The notes below the pieces were generated by a model. That model was given only the letters and a program-made list of their open reading frames with translations. It was not told the origin of the DNA and ran no database searches. From the NCBI RefSeq assembly GCF_022637455.1, contig NZ_CP093341.1, positions 1,984,001 to 2,048,000 of the forward strand: a stretch of DNA of 64,000 bases, given 5' to 3'. The DNA is from Lysobacter sp. S4-A87. Lineage in GTDB: Bacteria; Pseudomonadota; Gammaproteobacteria; Xanthomonadales; Xanthomonadaceae. The position numbers and the translations under genes were made by a program. Each line of letters opens with the position of its first letter. Positions within the stretch are counted from its first letter, which is position 1. This document shows positions 1 to 6,711 of this stretch, piece by piece.

Positions 1-1079
1 ATGGCGAACAGTCCCAGCGCGATCTTGTAGCCAAGTCCGCGATAGCGGATCGAGCGGACCTTGCCTCGATCGATCCACGGCATCAGGTACAGCACGCCGA
101 TCGCCAGGGCCATCACGATCACGCCGCTGAGCTTGTGCGGGATGACGCGCAACATCGCGTAGTACGGCGTGAAGTACCACACCGGCTTGATGTGCTCGGG
201 CGTGACCAGCGGGTTGGCCTCGGTGAAGTTGTCGTGCTCCAGGAACAGACCGCCCACGGTCGGAACGAAGAAGATCAGGAACGCGGCGATGAGAATGAAC
301 ACCACCGTGCTCAGCAGGTCCTCGACCGAGTAGTAGGGATGGAACGGGATGCCGTCCAGCGGGTTTCCGTCCGGACCATTGTTCTCGTGGATCTCGATGC
401 CGTCGGGATTGTTGGAACCGACCTCGTGCAGCGCCAGGATGTGCACGGTGACCAGCAACAGCAGGATGATCGGCAGCGCGATCACGTGCAGCGAGAAGAA
501 GCGGTTCAGCGTGGCATCGCCGGGCACGTAGTCGCCCATGACCCAGTGCTGCAGGCTTTCGCCCACCACCGGGATGGCGCCGAACAGCGAGATGATCACC
601 TTGGCACCCCAGAACGACATCTGGCCCCAGGGCAGCACGTAACCCATGAACGCCTCGGCCATCAGCACCAGGTAGATCGTCATGCCCAGGATCCACACCA
701 GCTCGCGCGGCCGCTTGTACGATCCGTACAGCAGCGCGCGGAACATGTGCAGGTATATCACCACGAAGAACAGCGATGCCCCCGTGGAGTGCATGTAGCG
801 GATCAGCCAGCCCCACTCCACGTCGCGCATGATGTACTCGACCGACGAGAACGCCTCGGTGGCCGACGGCTTGAAGTGCATCGCCAGGAAGATGCCCGTG
901 ACCAGCTGGTTGACCAGTGCCACGCTCGCCAGCGCGCCGAACAGGTACCAGATGTTGAAGTTCTTCGGCGCGTAGTAGCGGCTGGTGTGCGCAGCCACGA
1001 ACGAGGTCACGGGCAGCCGGTCCTCGACCCAGGCCAGGAGCCGGTTCTTCGGATGGATACGGACGATCTTCAGGGCCAT
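1..1079 (-). CDS. petB: Cytochrome b of the bc1 complex (3' end outside window)
   Basis: Integral membrane subunit of ubiquinol:cytochrome c reductase, which binds the two b hemes and forms the Qo and Qi quinone sites. About 359 codons are visible from the ATG at 1079; the C-terminus lies beyond the left edge. Two His pairs with the spacing of heme b ligands are visible (in YMHSTGASLFFVVIYLH and LHVIALPIILLLLVTVH), with multiple hydrophobic helices. The Qo-site PEWY motif reads PVWY, a variant known from some proteobacteria. The start is preceded by an AGGACAG ribosome-binding site. The gene normally follows the Rieske gene petA; here an Ohr-like gene ends 38 nt upstream instead and no petA is in the window. 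Confidence 0.95.
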   Translation of the reverse strand, partial: MALKIVRIHPKNRLLAWVEDRLPVTSFVAAHTSRYYAPKNFNIWYLFGALASVALVNQLVTGIFLAMHFKPSATEAFSSVEYIMRDVEWGWLIRYMHSTGASLFFVVIYLHMFRALLYGSYKRPRELVWILGMTIYLVLMAEAFMGYVLPWGQMSFWGAKVIISLFGAIPVVGESLQHWVMGDYVPGDATLNRFFSLHVIALPIILLLLVTVHILALHEVGSNNPDGIEIHENNGPDGNPLDGIPFHPYYSVEDLLSTVVFILIAAFLIFFVPTVGGLFLEHDNFTEANPLVTPEHIKPVWYFTPYYAMLRVIPHKLSGVIVMALAIGVLYLMPWIDRGKVRSIRYRGLGYKIALGLFA

Positions 1080-1117
1080 GGCGGTCTGTCCTGCCGGCTT
1101 TGTTCCGGCGTGGCGGT

Positions 1118-1645
1118 TCAGGCTGCGGCGCCGCCGGGCGGCGACTCGTTCTCGGGTGCAAGCGCCACGACGTGGTCGATGCCATCCCTGAACATCTTTG
1201 CGTAGGGGCAGATGCGCTCTGCGTTGCGGACCAGCTCGGCGGCACAGGCCCGCTCGATGCCCGGCAGGTACACCCGGATTTCCGCCGACAACAGGAACAG
1301 TCCGTCCATCGGGTCACGCGCGAAGGTGACGGCGGCATCGACGGTGGCGTCCTGCAGGTCCAGGCCAGACCGGATCGCCAGCAGCTTGAGCACGCCGTGG
1401 AAGCAGGCGCCATAACTGGCCGCCATCAGCTGCTCGGGGTTGCTGCCACCACCGGGGCCGCCAAGTTCCGCGGGCAGGCGCAGATGCGCCTCGAGGGAAC
1501 CGTCGTCGGACCTGGCGATGCCGGAGGCGCGACCGTGCGCCGCCTCGCCACCGGTTATGCGCACGCGACCGGTGTAGATGGCCTCGGCGTCTTCTCCGTA
1601 ATACTTGTCGAGCAGGCTTACCGGAGGTGGCTTCAACTGGCTCAT
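1118..1645 (-). CDS. Ohr/OsmC-family peroxiredoxin-like protein
   Basis: Predicted cytoplasmic thiol peroxidase that reduces organic hydroperoxides with a reactive Cys pair. The 175-residue product has Cys81 in SYGACFHG and Cys146 in ICPYAKMF, the positions of the two redox cysteines of the Ohr/OsmC fold. It is longer than typical Ohr (about 140 residues), with an N-terminal extension. The ATG at 1645 follows an AGGGA ribosome-binding site by about 8 nt; an in-frame ATG at 1669 is less well supported. A promoter of the family shared by five genes here lies at 1762-1832, which links it to the LysR regulator encoded just upstream. It ends 38 nt before petB and could be cotranscribed with it. 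Confidence 0.85.
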   Translation of the reverse strand: MSQLKPPPVSLLDKYYGEDAEAIYTGRVRITGGEAAHGRASGIARSDDGSLEAHLRLPAELGGPGGGSNPEQLMAASYGACFHGVLKLLAIRSGLDLQDATVDAAVTFARDPMDGLFLLSAEIRVYLPGIERACAAELVRNAERICPYAKMFRDGIDHVVALAPENESPPGGAAA

Positions 1646-1761
1646 GGTTTGTCCCTGTCGTTGTGTCATGCACGAAGCGTGTCCGTCCTTCGTGCCTCGT
1701 CCTTGCATACGGGACTGCGAACGCCGGCGCCCGTGTACCGGAAAGCGGTGATTCCGGGGCG

Positions 1762-1832
1762 ATGCTAGGTGTGGGGCCTGGACCGCAGTAGCCCTGCGGC
1801 CGGATGCACGGTGTTTCCCCACGCGCACCAAT
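1762..1832 (-). promoter_or_regulatory. LysR-type promoter, copy c (drives the Ohr-like gene)
   Basis: On the minus strand ATTGGTGCG begins at 1832, an AAACACCGTG block follows 17 nt later, CTACTG lies at offset 41 and CCTAG at offset 63 (1769-1765). The same elements at the same offsets occur at 3217, 6535, 6573 and 29976. A dyad centred about 60-70 bp before the inferred start is the usual position of a LysR recognition site. Here the right half of the dyad is AAA rather than CAA. Confidence 0.7.
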
Positions 1833-1849
1833 CGCCCAATCACCCCCGA

Positions 1850-2917
1850 TCAGCCCGCGATGGCACCGCCATTGCTGCGATGCGCATCGGCGGTGGCCTC
1901 CACTGGGGCCGCTTCGGCGTCGACGGCGTCGCCATGTGTGCGCGGCAGAGCGGTGGCAAAGTCCAGGTCCAGCGCGCGCACCTGCGTGGTGATGAAGTCG
2001 ATGAAGGCGCGGACGCGCTTTGGCAGCTGCCGCCGGCTCAGGTAGCACAGGTAGTGACCGCGGTCGTCGGGTGAGAACTGGGCCAGGCAGGTCACCAGCG
2101 TGCCCTTGCGCAGTTCGTCGCAAACCTCAAAGGCCGGGATCTGCGCCAGCCCCTGGCCCTCCATCAGCGCATGCAGCATCAGGTCGTCATCGTTGACCAC
2201 GATGTCGGCCTGCGGCGTCACGCTGTGCGGCCTGCCGTCGACCTTGAAGTCCCAGCTGCGCAACCGTCCGTTCGGAAGCCTGCGGTTGATGCATGCATGC
2301 GCGTCGAGCTCCTCGATCGATGCCGGCAGGCCCTGCCTGCGGGCGTAGTCCGGCGATGCGCACACGACCATCTGCATCGGGATGATCTGCTTGGCGATCA
2401 CCTGGCTGTCGTCGAGGCGGCCTTCGCGGAAGGCGACATCGACCCGGTCAACGGCGAGGTCGGGGGTGCGTTCGTCGAGCAGCAGCTCGATCGCGATGCC
2501 GGGGTAGCGCATGTGGAACTCGCTCATCAGCGGCGCGATGACCTTGCGGCCGAAGCCATGCGTGGCACTGATCCGCAACTGTCCGCGCGGCGGGCCGTCG
2601 CGCAGGTCGCGCATTTCCTCCAGCGCCTGCACGATGCGCTCGACGCCGGGCCGGCAGTTCTCGAAGAACAGCTCGCCTTCGGCGGTGAGCGTGGTCGAAC
2701 GCGTCGTCCGCGAGAACAGGCGCGCGCCGAGTTGTCCTTCCAGCTTCTGCACGCTGCGGCTGACCGCCGAGCGCCCGACTCCGAGGCGATCGGCGGCGCG
2801 GGCGAAGCTGCCCTCGGTGGCCACCGTGATGAAGGCCACGACGCCGGCATAGCTGGCCGAGAAACTCGATGCCAGCTGATCGTGTTGATCGGTCGGGGGC
2901 TTGGGCAGTGCGTTCAT
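1850..2917 (-). CDS. LysR-family transcriptional regulator (paralogue 1)
   Basis: DNA-binding transcriptional regulator of 355 residues. The winged helix-turn-helix covers about residues 25-85 (FARAADRLGVGRSAVSRSV is the recognition segment) and a periplasmic-binding-like effector domain covers about 110-320. The C-terminal 35 residues are an Ala-rich tail. The ATG at 2917 overlaps the stop of the sigma-4-only gene (ATGA), so translation is probably coupled. It is very similar to the LysR gene at 28887; both lie beside copies of the same promoter family, so it probably controls the flanking Ohr, decarboxylase, HD and hydrolase genes. The effector is not predictable; the neighbours suggest oxidative or electrophile stress. 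Confidence 0.93.
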   Translation of the reverse strand: MNALPKPPTDQHDQLASSFSASYAGVVAFITVATEGSFARAADRLGVGRSAVSRSVQKLEGQLGARLFSRTTRSTTLTAEGELFFENCRPGVERIVQALEEMRDLRDGPPRGQLRISATHGFGRKVIAPLMSEFHMRYPGIAIELLLDERTPDLAVDRVDVAFREGRLDDSQVIAKQIIPMQMVVCASPDYARRQGLPASIEELDAHACINRRLPNGRLRSWDFKVDGRPHSVTPQADIVVNDDDLMLHALMEGQGLAQIPAFEVCDELRKGTLVTCLAQFSPDDRGHYLCYLSRRQLPKRVRAFIDFITTQVRALDLDFATALPRTHGDAVDAEAAPVEATADAHRSNGGAIAG

Positions 2918-3177
2918 TGCGGCGGCGCCTTTTTCTTGTCACACATGGGTTGCAGGTACGTCAGCGTGTGTTCGCGGGCGTACTCGACGTGGGCCCGGCA
3001 GGTGTCCGCCGGTTCGCCGATCAGCCGGGCGATCTCGTCGTAGCTGGCCTCGAATACCTCGTGCAGCAGGAACGCCGCACGGACATCCGGTTCAAGTCCA
3101 TCGAGCGCGGAAATGAATACGGACCAGATGCGATCTGCCTTCGATGGCATGGCAGGGCTTCCTGTGGCTGTCGTCAT
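2914..3177 (-). CDS. Small sigma-region-4-only protein
   Basis: An 87-residue protein with no sigma region 2. Residues about 27-70 (LEPDVRAAFLLHEVFEASYD and the segment after it) align with region 4 of the ECF41 sigma factor encoded 1.7 kb away, where the matching segment is LSPEARAAFLLREVFDADYS. The remainder is a short basic tail. It cannot bind the -10 element alone, so it may bind RNA polymerase or -35 DNA and modulate the full sigma factor. It could equally be a remnant of a duplicated sigma gene. Its candidate promoter ends only 8 nt before the ATG, which implies a nearly leaderless mRNA. The stop overlaps the LysR start by 4 nt, forming a two-gene operon. Confidence 0.72.
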   Translation of the reverse strand: MTTATGSPAMPSKADRIWSVFISALDGLEPDVRAAFLLHEVFEASYDEIARLIGEPADTCRAHVEYAREHTLTYLQPMCDKKKAPPQ

Positions 3178-3185
3178 GCATCTAG

Positions 3186-3212
3186 GTCGTAGCGGCGGGC
3201 GCGTCTGTGACA
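3186..3212 (-). promoter_or_regulatory. ECF41-type promoter for the sigma-4-only gene
   Basis: Minus strand: TGTCACA (3212-3206), 16 nt, CGAC (3189-3186), then 8 nt to the ATG at 3177. The published ECF41 promoter motif is TGTCACA followed by CGTC-like bases. The same layout precedes the sigma gene at 4853. Confidence 0.65.
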
Positions 3213-3216
3213 GGCC

Positions 3217-3287
3217 ATTGGTGCGTCGCGCTCAACACTGCGCGTCCGGGCGGCGATCTACCGCGGCGACGGCGCGGTGCCTAGATT
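3217..3287 (+). promoter_or_regulatory. LysR-type promoter, copy a (drives the AhpD-like gene)
   Basis: ATTGGTGCG at 3217 forms a TTG-N12-CAA dyad; CAACACTGCG follows, CTACCG is at 3258-3263 and CCTAGATT starts at 3280. Spacing is identical to the four other copies. The dyad begins 5 nt from the divergent ECF41-type -35 element. Confidence 0.72.
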
Positions 3288-3350
3288 GGCGCCCAAGCAG
3301 GACGGCGACCGCCGGCCAGCCCTCCCCCATTCAAGAACGGAGAGTCCGCC

Positions 3351-3830
3351 ATGAGCCAACGCCTCGACTACCAGAAGCAGTCCCCCGAGCTGTTCAAGAA
3401 GTTCGTCGAATTCAGCATGCTGACCCAGAAGTCGTCGATCGAGCAGTCGATCCACGACCTGGTCAACATCCGCGCCTCGCAGATCAACGGGTGCGCGTTC
3501 TGCCTCGACATGCACATCAAGGAGGCCACCATCCACGGTGAGCGTCCGCTGCGACTGCACCACCTGGCCTCCTGGCGTGAGTCGCAGTTGTTCTCCCCGC
3601 GTGAGCGCGCGTCGCTGGCCTGGACCGAAGCGCTGACGCAGCTGTCGCCGCTGGGCGTGCCCGACGAGGTCTACGACCGCGTGCGCACGCAGCTGTCGGA
3701 GCAGGAAATCGTCGACCTCACCTACGACATCATGGCTATCAACGCCTGGAACCGCGTCAACGTGGGTTTCCGCACCACGCCGGGCACCGCCGACAAGGCC
3801 TTCGGCCTGGACAAGGCCGGGCTGTCCTGA
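3351..3830 (+). CDS. AhpD-like carboxymuconolactone decarboxylase family protein
   Basis: A 159-residue helical protein with the CxxCxxxH redox motif of AhpD-type peroxidases (Cys48, Cys51 and His55 in GCAFCLDMH). Members act as thiol-dependent hydroperoxidases; the true substrate is unknown. The ribosome-binding site is ACGGAGAG. Carboxymuconolactone decarboxylase genes are the classical genomic partners and targets of ECF41 sigma factors, and one lies downstream at 4853. The promoter at 3217-3287 also places it in the LysR-linked group. Two cupin genes follow on the same strand and are probably cotranscribed. Confidence 0.92.
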   Translation: MSQRLDYQKQSPELFKKFVEFSMLTQKSSIEQSIHDLVNIRASQINGCAFCLDMHIKEATIHGERPLRLHHLASWRESQLFSPRERASLAWTEALTQLSPLGVPDEVYDRVRTQLSEQEIVDLTYDIMAINAWNRVNVGFRTTPGTADKAFGLDKAGLS

Positions 3831-3886
3831 AACCACCTGTTGGCCACCAATGTGCCGGTCGCGACCGGCACGCACAGGAGACATCC

Positions 3887-4300
3887 ATGCGCATCCACCA
3901 TTCACTGGCACTGGCGGCACTGCTGCTGTCCGGCATCACGACGGCGCAGGCCCAGCACACCCACGGCGCCCCGGCCCCGATCGTCAAACCGATCCTGACC
4001 AAGGCGCTGCCCGAGTATCCGGGCAAGGAAGGCTTGATCCTCACCGTTGACTATCCGCCGGGCGGCTCCTCGCCGCTGCACCACCACGACGCCCACGCGT
4101 TCGTCTACGTCATCGAAGGTTCGGTGGTGATGGCGGTGCAGGGTGGCAAGGAGGTCACGCTGACGGCGGGTCAGAGCTGGAGCGAATCGCCGGGCGACAT
4201 CCACACCGTCAGCCGCAATGCCAGCCGCGACAAGCCGGCGAAGTTCGTCGTGTTCATGCTCAAGGATGCCGGCAAGCCCGCCGTGATTCCCGGCTCCTGA
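3887..4300 (+). CDS. Exported cupin-domain protein, copy 1
   Basis: A 137-residue protein with an N-terminal signal peptide (about residues 1-22, ending AQA) and one cupin barrel. The metal-binding motif SSPLHHHDAHAFVYVIEG near residue 65 provides His ligands, and the second cupin motif has PGDIHTVSRNAS near residue 103. Likely a periplasmic metal-binding protein that scavenges or converts a small reactive molecule; the activity cannot be named. It lies 56 nt after the AhpD-like gene, with an AGGAGA ribosome-binding site. The next gene is a clear tandem duplicate. Confidence 0.88.
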   Translation: MRIHHSLALAALLLSGITTAQAQHTHGAPAPIVKPILTKALPEYPGKEGLILTVDYPPGGSSPLHHHDAHAFVYVIEGSVVMAVQGGKEVTLTAGQSWSESPGDIHTVSRNASRDKPAKFVVFMLKDAGKPAVIPGS

Positions 4301-4331
4301 GCGGCCCAGCCACTGTCACAAGAGTCATCCG

Positions 4332-4745
4332 ATGCGCATTCACTCAGGTTTTCTCGTGGCGGCCCTGTTCTTCTCGGGCAGTGTCGGGGCCCATGGCCTG
4401 CACGGTAGCGACGCACCTCCCCCCGTCGTTACCCCGGTCATGACCCAGGCACTGCCCGAGTACCCGGGCAAGGAAGTGCTGATGATCACCGTCGAGTATC
4501 CACCCGGCGGTGCCGACCCGGTGCATCGCCACGATGCGCACGGATTCATCTACGTGCTGGAGGGCTCGATCGTGATGGGCGTGAAGGGCGGCAAGGAGGT
4601 CACGCTCCTGCCGGGGCAGAGCTTCCACGAGGGCCCTGCCGACCTGCACACGGTCGGGCGCAACGCCAGCAAGGACAAGCCCGCGAAGTTCCTGGTGTTC
4701 CTGCTCAAGGATGCCGGCAAGCCGGCGCTGACCCCCGTCCCCTGA
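4332..4745 (+). CDS. Exported cupin-domain protein, copy 2
   Basis: Tandem paralogue of the preceding gene: same length (137 residues), signal peptide (about 1-20, ending VGA), conserved core ALPEYPGKE and a C-terminus rich in KPAKF and LKDAGKPA. The metal motif is DPVHRHDAHGFIYVLEG, with Arg replacing the middle His of copy 1, so metal coordination may differ. The second motif reads GPADLHTVGRNAS. It begins 31 nt after copy 1 and shares the same upstream promoter. A nearby TGTCACA at 4308 is too close to the ATG to act as a -35 for this gene. Confidence 0.88.
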   Translation: MRIHSGFLVAALFFSGSVGAHGLHGSDAPPPVVTPVMTQALPEYPGKEVLMITVEYPPGGADPVHRHDAHGFIYVLEGSIVMGVKGGKEVTLLPGQSFHEGPADLHTVGRNASKDKPAKFLVFLLKDAGKPALTPVP

Positions 4746-4817
4746 CGGGGGGTTGTCCCTGGGATCGATGGAGGGCGCGGGCGCCTGGCGGCCTCCACGC
4801 CCGCCAAACGCCCCGGC

Positions 4818-4844
4818 CGTCACAATCGCGCCTTCTGTTTCGAC
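4818..4844 (+). promoter_or_regulatory. ECF41-type autoregulatory promoter of the sigma gene
   Basis: CGTCACA (4818-4824), 16 nt, CGAC (4841-4844), then 8 nt to the ATG at 4853. It matches the divergent element at 3186-3212 in spacing and distance to the start codon, and differs at one base of the -35. It suggests autoregulation and a leaderless or nearly leaderless transcript. Confidence 0.65.
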
Positions 4845-4852
4845 CTTGTCGT

Positions 4853-5740
4853 ATGGAAGGCGCTACCGACATCTTCACTCGTCTAAGGCCACGCCTGCTC
4901 GGCGTGGCCTATCGCATGCTTGGCTCCGTCGCCGAGGCGGAGGATGTCGTCCAGGATGTCTGGCTGGGCTGGCACGAGGCCGACGCCGCCGCGGTCGTCG
5001 ATCCCGAAGCCTGGCTGGTCACCACCACCACGCGACGTTCCATCGACCGCCTGCGCAAGGCGCGCAGCGACCGCGAGCATTACGTCGGTATCTGGTTGCC
5101 GGAGCCGGTCCTCACCGACGGCCCGACCACGCCCGAACAACTCCAGGAAGCATCGAGCGACCTGTCCATCGCCTTCCTCACCGTACTCGAGCGGCTATCG
5201 CCGGAAGCGCGTGCCGCGTTCCTGCTGCGCGAAGTCTTCGATGCGGACTACAGCGACATCGCCGCAACGCTCGACAAGAGCGAAGCCGCTTGCCGCCAGA
5301 TCGTGCACCGGGCCAAGAGCCAGCTGCGCGAGGAGCGGCCACGCTATGTCGTGTCGGCCGAAGCCCACCAGCGTCTCATGCAGCGTTTCGCCGAAGCCTG
5401 GAGCAATGCCGACTTCCAGGCGATGAAGTCGATGATGGCCGAATCGGCCACCCTGGTCGGAGACGGCGGTGGCATCGTCACCACCTTCCCCAAGCCCCTG
5501 GTCGGCGGAGATCGCATCGCACAGCTGTTGTTCGCCTGCACGCTGCGCGGCAAGGACCAGCTGGAGATCCGCCTCACCACGATCAACGGCCGCCTCGGCG
5601 TGCTGCGCTATATCGGCGGCAAGCTCGAATCGGCGCAGTCGTACGACACCGACGGCGAGCACATCACGCAGGTCTACGTGCAGCGCAATCCGGAGAAGCT
5701 CCGACGCATTGCCGCCAACCAGGCGGCATTGCTCAACTAG
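4853..5740 (+). CDS. ECF41-family RNA polymerase sigma factor with SnoaL-like C-terminal domain
   Basis: Extracytoplasmic-function sigma factor of 295 residues. Region 2 is at about 8-75 (AYRMLGSVAEAEDVVQD) and region 4 at about 112-165. A C-terminal NTF2/SnoaL-like domain (about 172-290) replaces the usual separate anti-sigma factor. The two motifs reported as signatures of ECF41 C-terminal domains are present in slightly altered form: DGGG at 204-207 and NPEKL at 279-283. In this family the extension controls activity. Gene context with a carboxymuconolactone decarboxylase fits the family. The stop is 9 nt from the convergent HD gene. Confidence 0.95.
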   Translation: MEGATDIFTRLRPRLLGVAYRMLGSVAEAEDVVQDVWLGWHEADAAAVVDPEAWLVTTTTRRSIDRLRKARSDREHYVGIWLPEPVLTDGPTTPEQLQEASSDLSIAFLTVLERLSPEARAAFLLREVFDADYSDIAATLDKSEAACRQIVHRAKSQLREERPRYVVSAEAHQRLMQRFAEAWSNADFQAMKSMMAESATLVGDGGGIVTTFPKPLVGGDRIAQLLFACTLRGKDQLEIRLTTINGRLGVLRYIGGKLESAQSYDTDGEHITQVYVQRNPEKLRRIAANQAALLN

Positions 5741-5749
5741 TGCAGGCAA

Positions 5750-6403
5750 CTACTCGAGGAAAGGTGCGCCCTGGAGGGCGTCCACCATCGACGGTGCCCG
5801 ATAACCCGGCACCAGCCGCTCGCCGAAGTCGCGCGCGAAATTGTCGTAGGTGGTCTCCGGGTGCCTCTCGCAGATGCCGCAGATGGCTTTGCTGAATCCC
5901 TTCTTGAACTGGAGGCGCGGGAACTCGGCAACGATACGCGCGAGCTGATCGGGCGGAATGCCGTCAATGCCCCAGCCGCCCCAGTCCAGACCCACGCCCA
6001 GCACGCACAGCGCGGCTTCGGCTTCCTTGTGCAGGCATATCGACGGCGTCGAGTTCAGCGCGATGCTGTCCCAGATGAGCTGGGTCCGACGCTCATCGAC
6101 GCCATGCTCGCGGGCGAAGGTGCGCGCCGCATTGGCGCCTTCCACCTCGAAACGCAGCGAACCGCTCACCGCATCGGTCAGACCGATGTCGTGCAGCACT
6201 GCCGACACGGCCAGGACCTCGGCGTCGTACGGCTCCGCCTTGTTCTGTGCGATCAATGTGGCGAACAGCCACGAGCGCATGACGTGGTTGAACAGGTATT
6301 CGTCGCTGTGCGCGCGGGCGAAGTCGATGGCCCTGGCGACCAGCGGTGTGTCCGGCACCGGCACACCGGCGAGAAGGCGCGAGGGGGTGTTGCTCGATGT
6401 CAT
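5750..6403 (-). CDS. HD-domain protein (cyanamide hydratase-like)
   Basis: A 217-residue metal-dependent HD-domain protein. The metal-binding residues are visible as a His in FNHVMRSW (about residue 41), the paired HD in SAVLHDIGLTD (about 74) and a later His in NSTPSICLHKE. Similar proteins are annotated as cyanamide hydratase-like phosphohydrolases, but the substrate is not determinable. The ATG at 6403 has a GGAG ribosome-binding site; upstream in-frame codons look non-coding. Its promoter (6465-6535) has the same architecture as those of the Ohr, AhpD and hydrolase genes, so it is probably in the same regulon. Confidence 0.85.
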   Translation of the reverse strand: MTSSNTPSRLLAGVPVPDTPLVARAIDFARAHSDEYLFNHVMRSWLFATLIAQNKAEPYDAEVLAVSAVLHDIGLTDAVSGSLRFEVEGANAARTFAREHGVDERRTQLIWDSIALNSTPSICLHKEAEAALCVLGVGLDWGGWGIDGIPPDQLARIVAEFPRLQFKKGFSKAICGICERHPETTYDNFARDFGERLVPGYRAPSMVDALQGAPFLE

Positions 6404-6464
6404 GGCAGCGCTCCGTTCGGGATGCAGGACGATCCGGTCCACGGTCGTGGGCGCGGATCGTTCG

Positions 6465-6535
6465 ATCCTAGGTCTCGCGCAACGCAGCCGGTAGCGTCTC
6501 CGGCAGGCCCACGGTGTTGCCTGGGCAGCATCAAT
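6465..6535 (-). promoter_or_regulatory. LysR-type promoter, copy d (drives the HD gene)
   Basis: Minus strand: ATTGATGCT begins at 6535 (TTG-N12-CAA dyad), CAACACCGTGGG follows, CTACCG is at offset 41 and CCTAGGAT at 6472-6465. It is arranged back to back with copy b, with 37 nt between the two boxes. Together they account for most of the 308-nt gap between the HD and hydrolase genes. Confidence 0.72.
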
Positions 6536-6572
6536 GCATGCCATCGATGGGTGGCGCGATCGGATGCCAGCC

Positions 6573-6643
6573 ATTGGTGCGCCGAGGTCAACAGCGTGGG
6601 CACCGGCGCAGGCCTACCGGCGCGACGGTTTGATTTCTATGGT
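6573..6643 (+). promoter_or_regulatory. LysR-type promoter, copy b (drives the haloperoxidase-like gene)
   Basis: ATTGGTGCG at 6573 (TTG-N12-CAA dyad), CAACAGCGTGGG, CTACCG at offset 41, and TCTATGG at 6636 in place of CCTAG. The -10-like element is the most diverged of the five copies. Confidence 0.68.
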
Positions 6644-6711
6644 TCACACACACGCAAAAACGCGCCATCGACCGGCGCCACTCCTTCTGCCCATTTCCGG
6701 AGAACACTCCG

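Noticed and set aside
2937-2962. Forward TGTCACA-N15-CGTC motif inside the sigma-4-only gene.
   Set aside because: It is within coding sequence, spacing is 15 rather than 16, and no gene starts downstream in that direction.
4308-4314. TGTCACA before the second cupin gene.
   Set aside because: It is only about 20 nt from the ATG with no CGAC/CGTC at the right distance.
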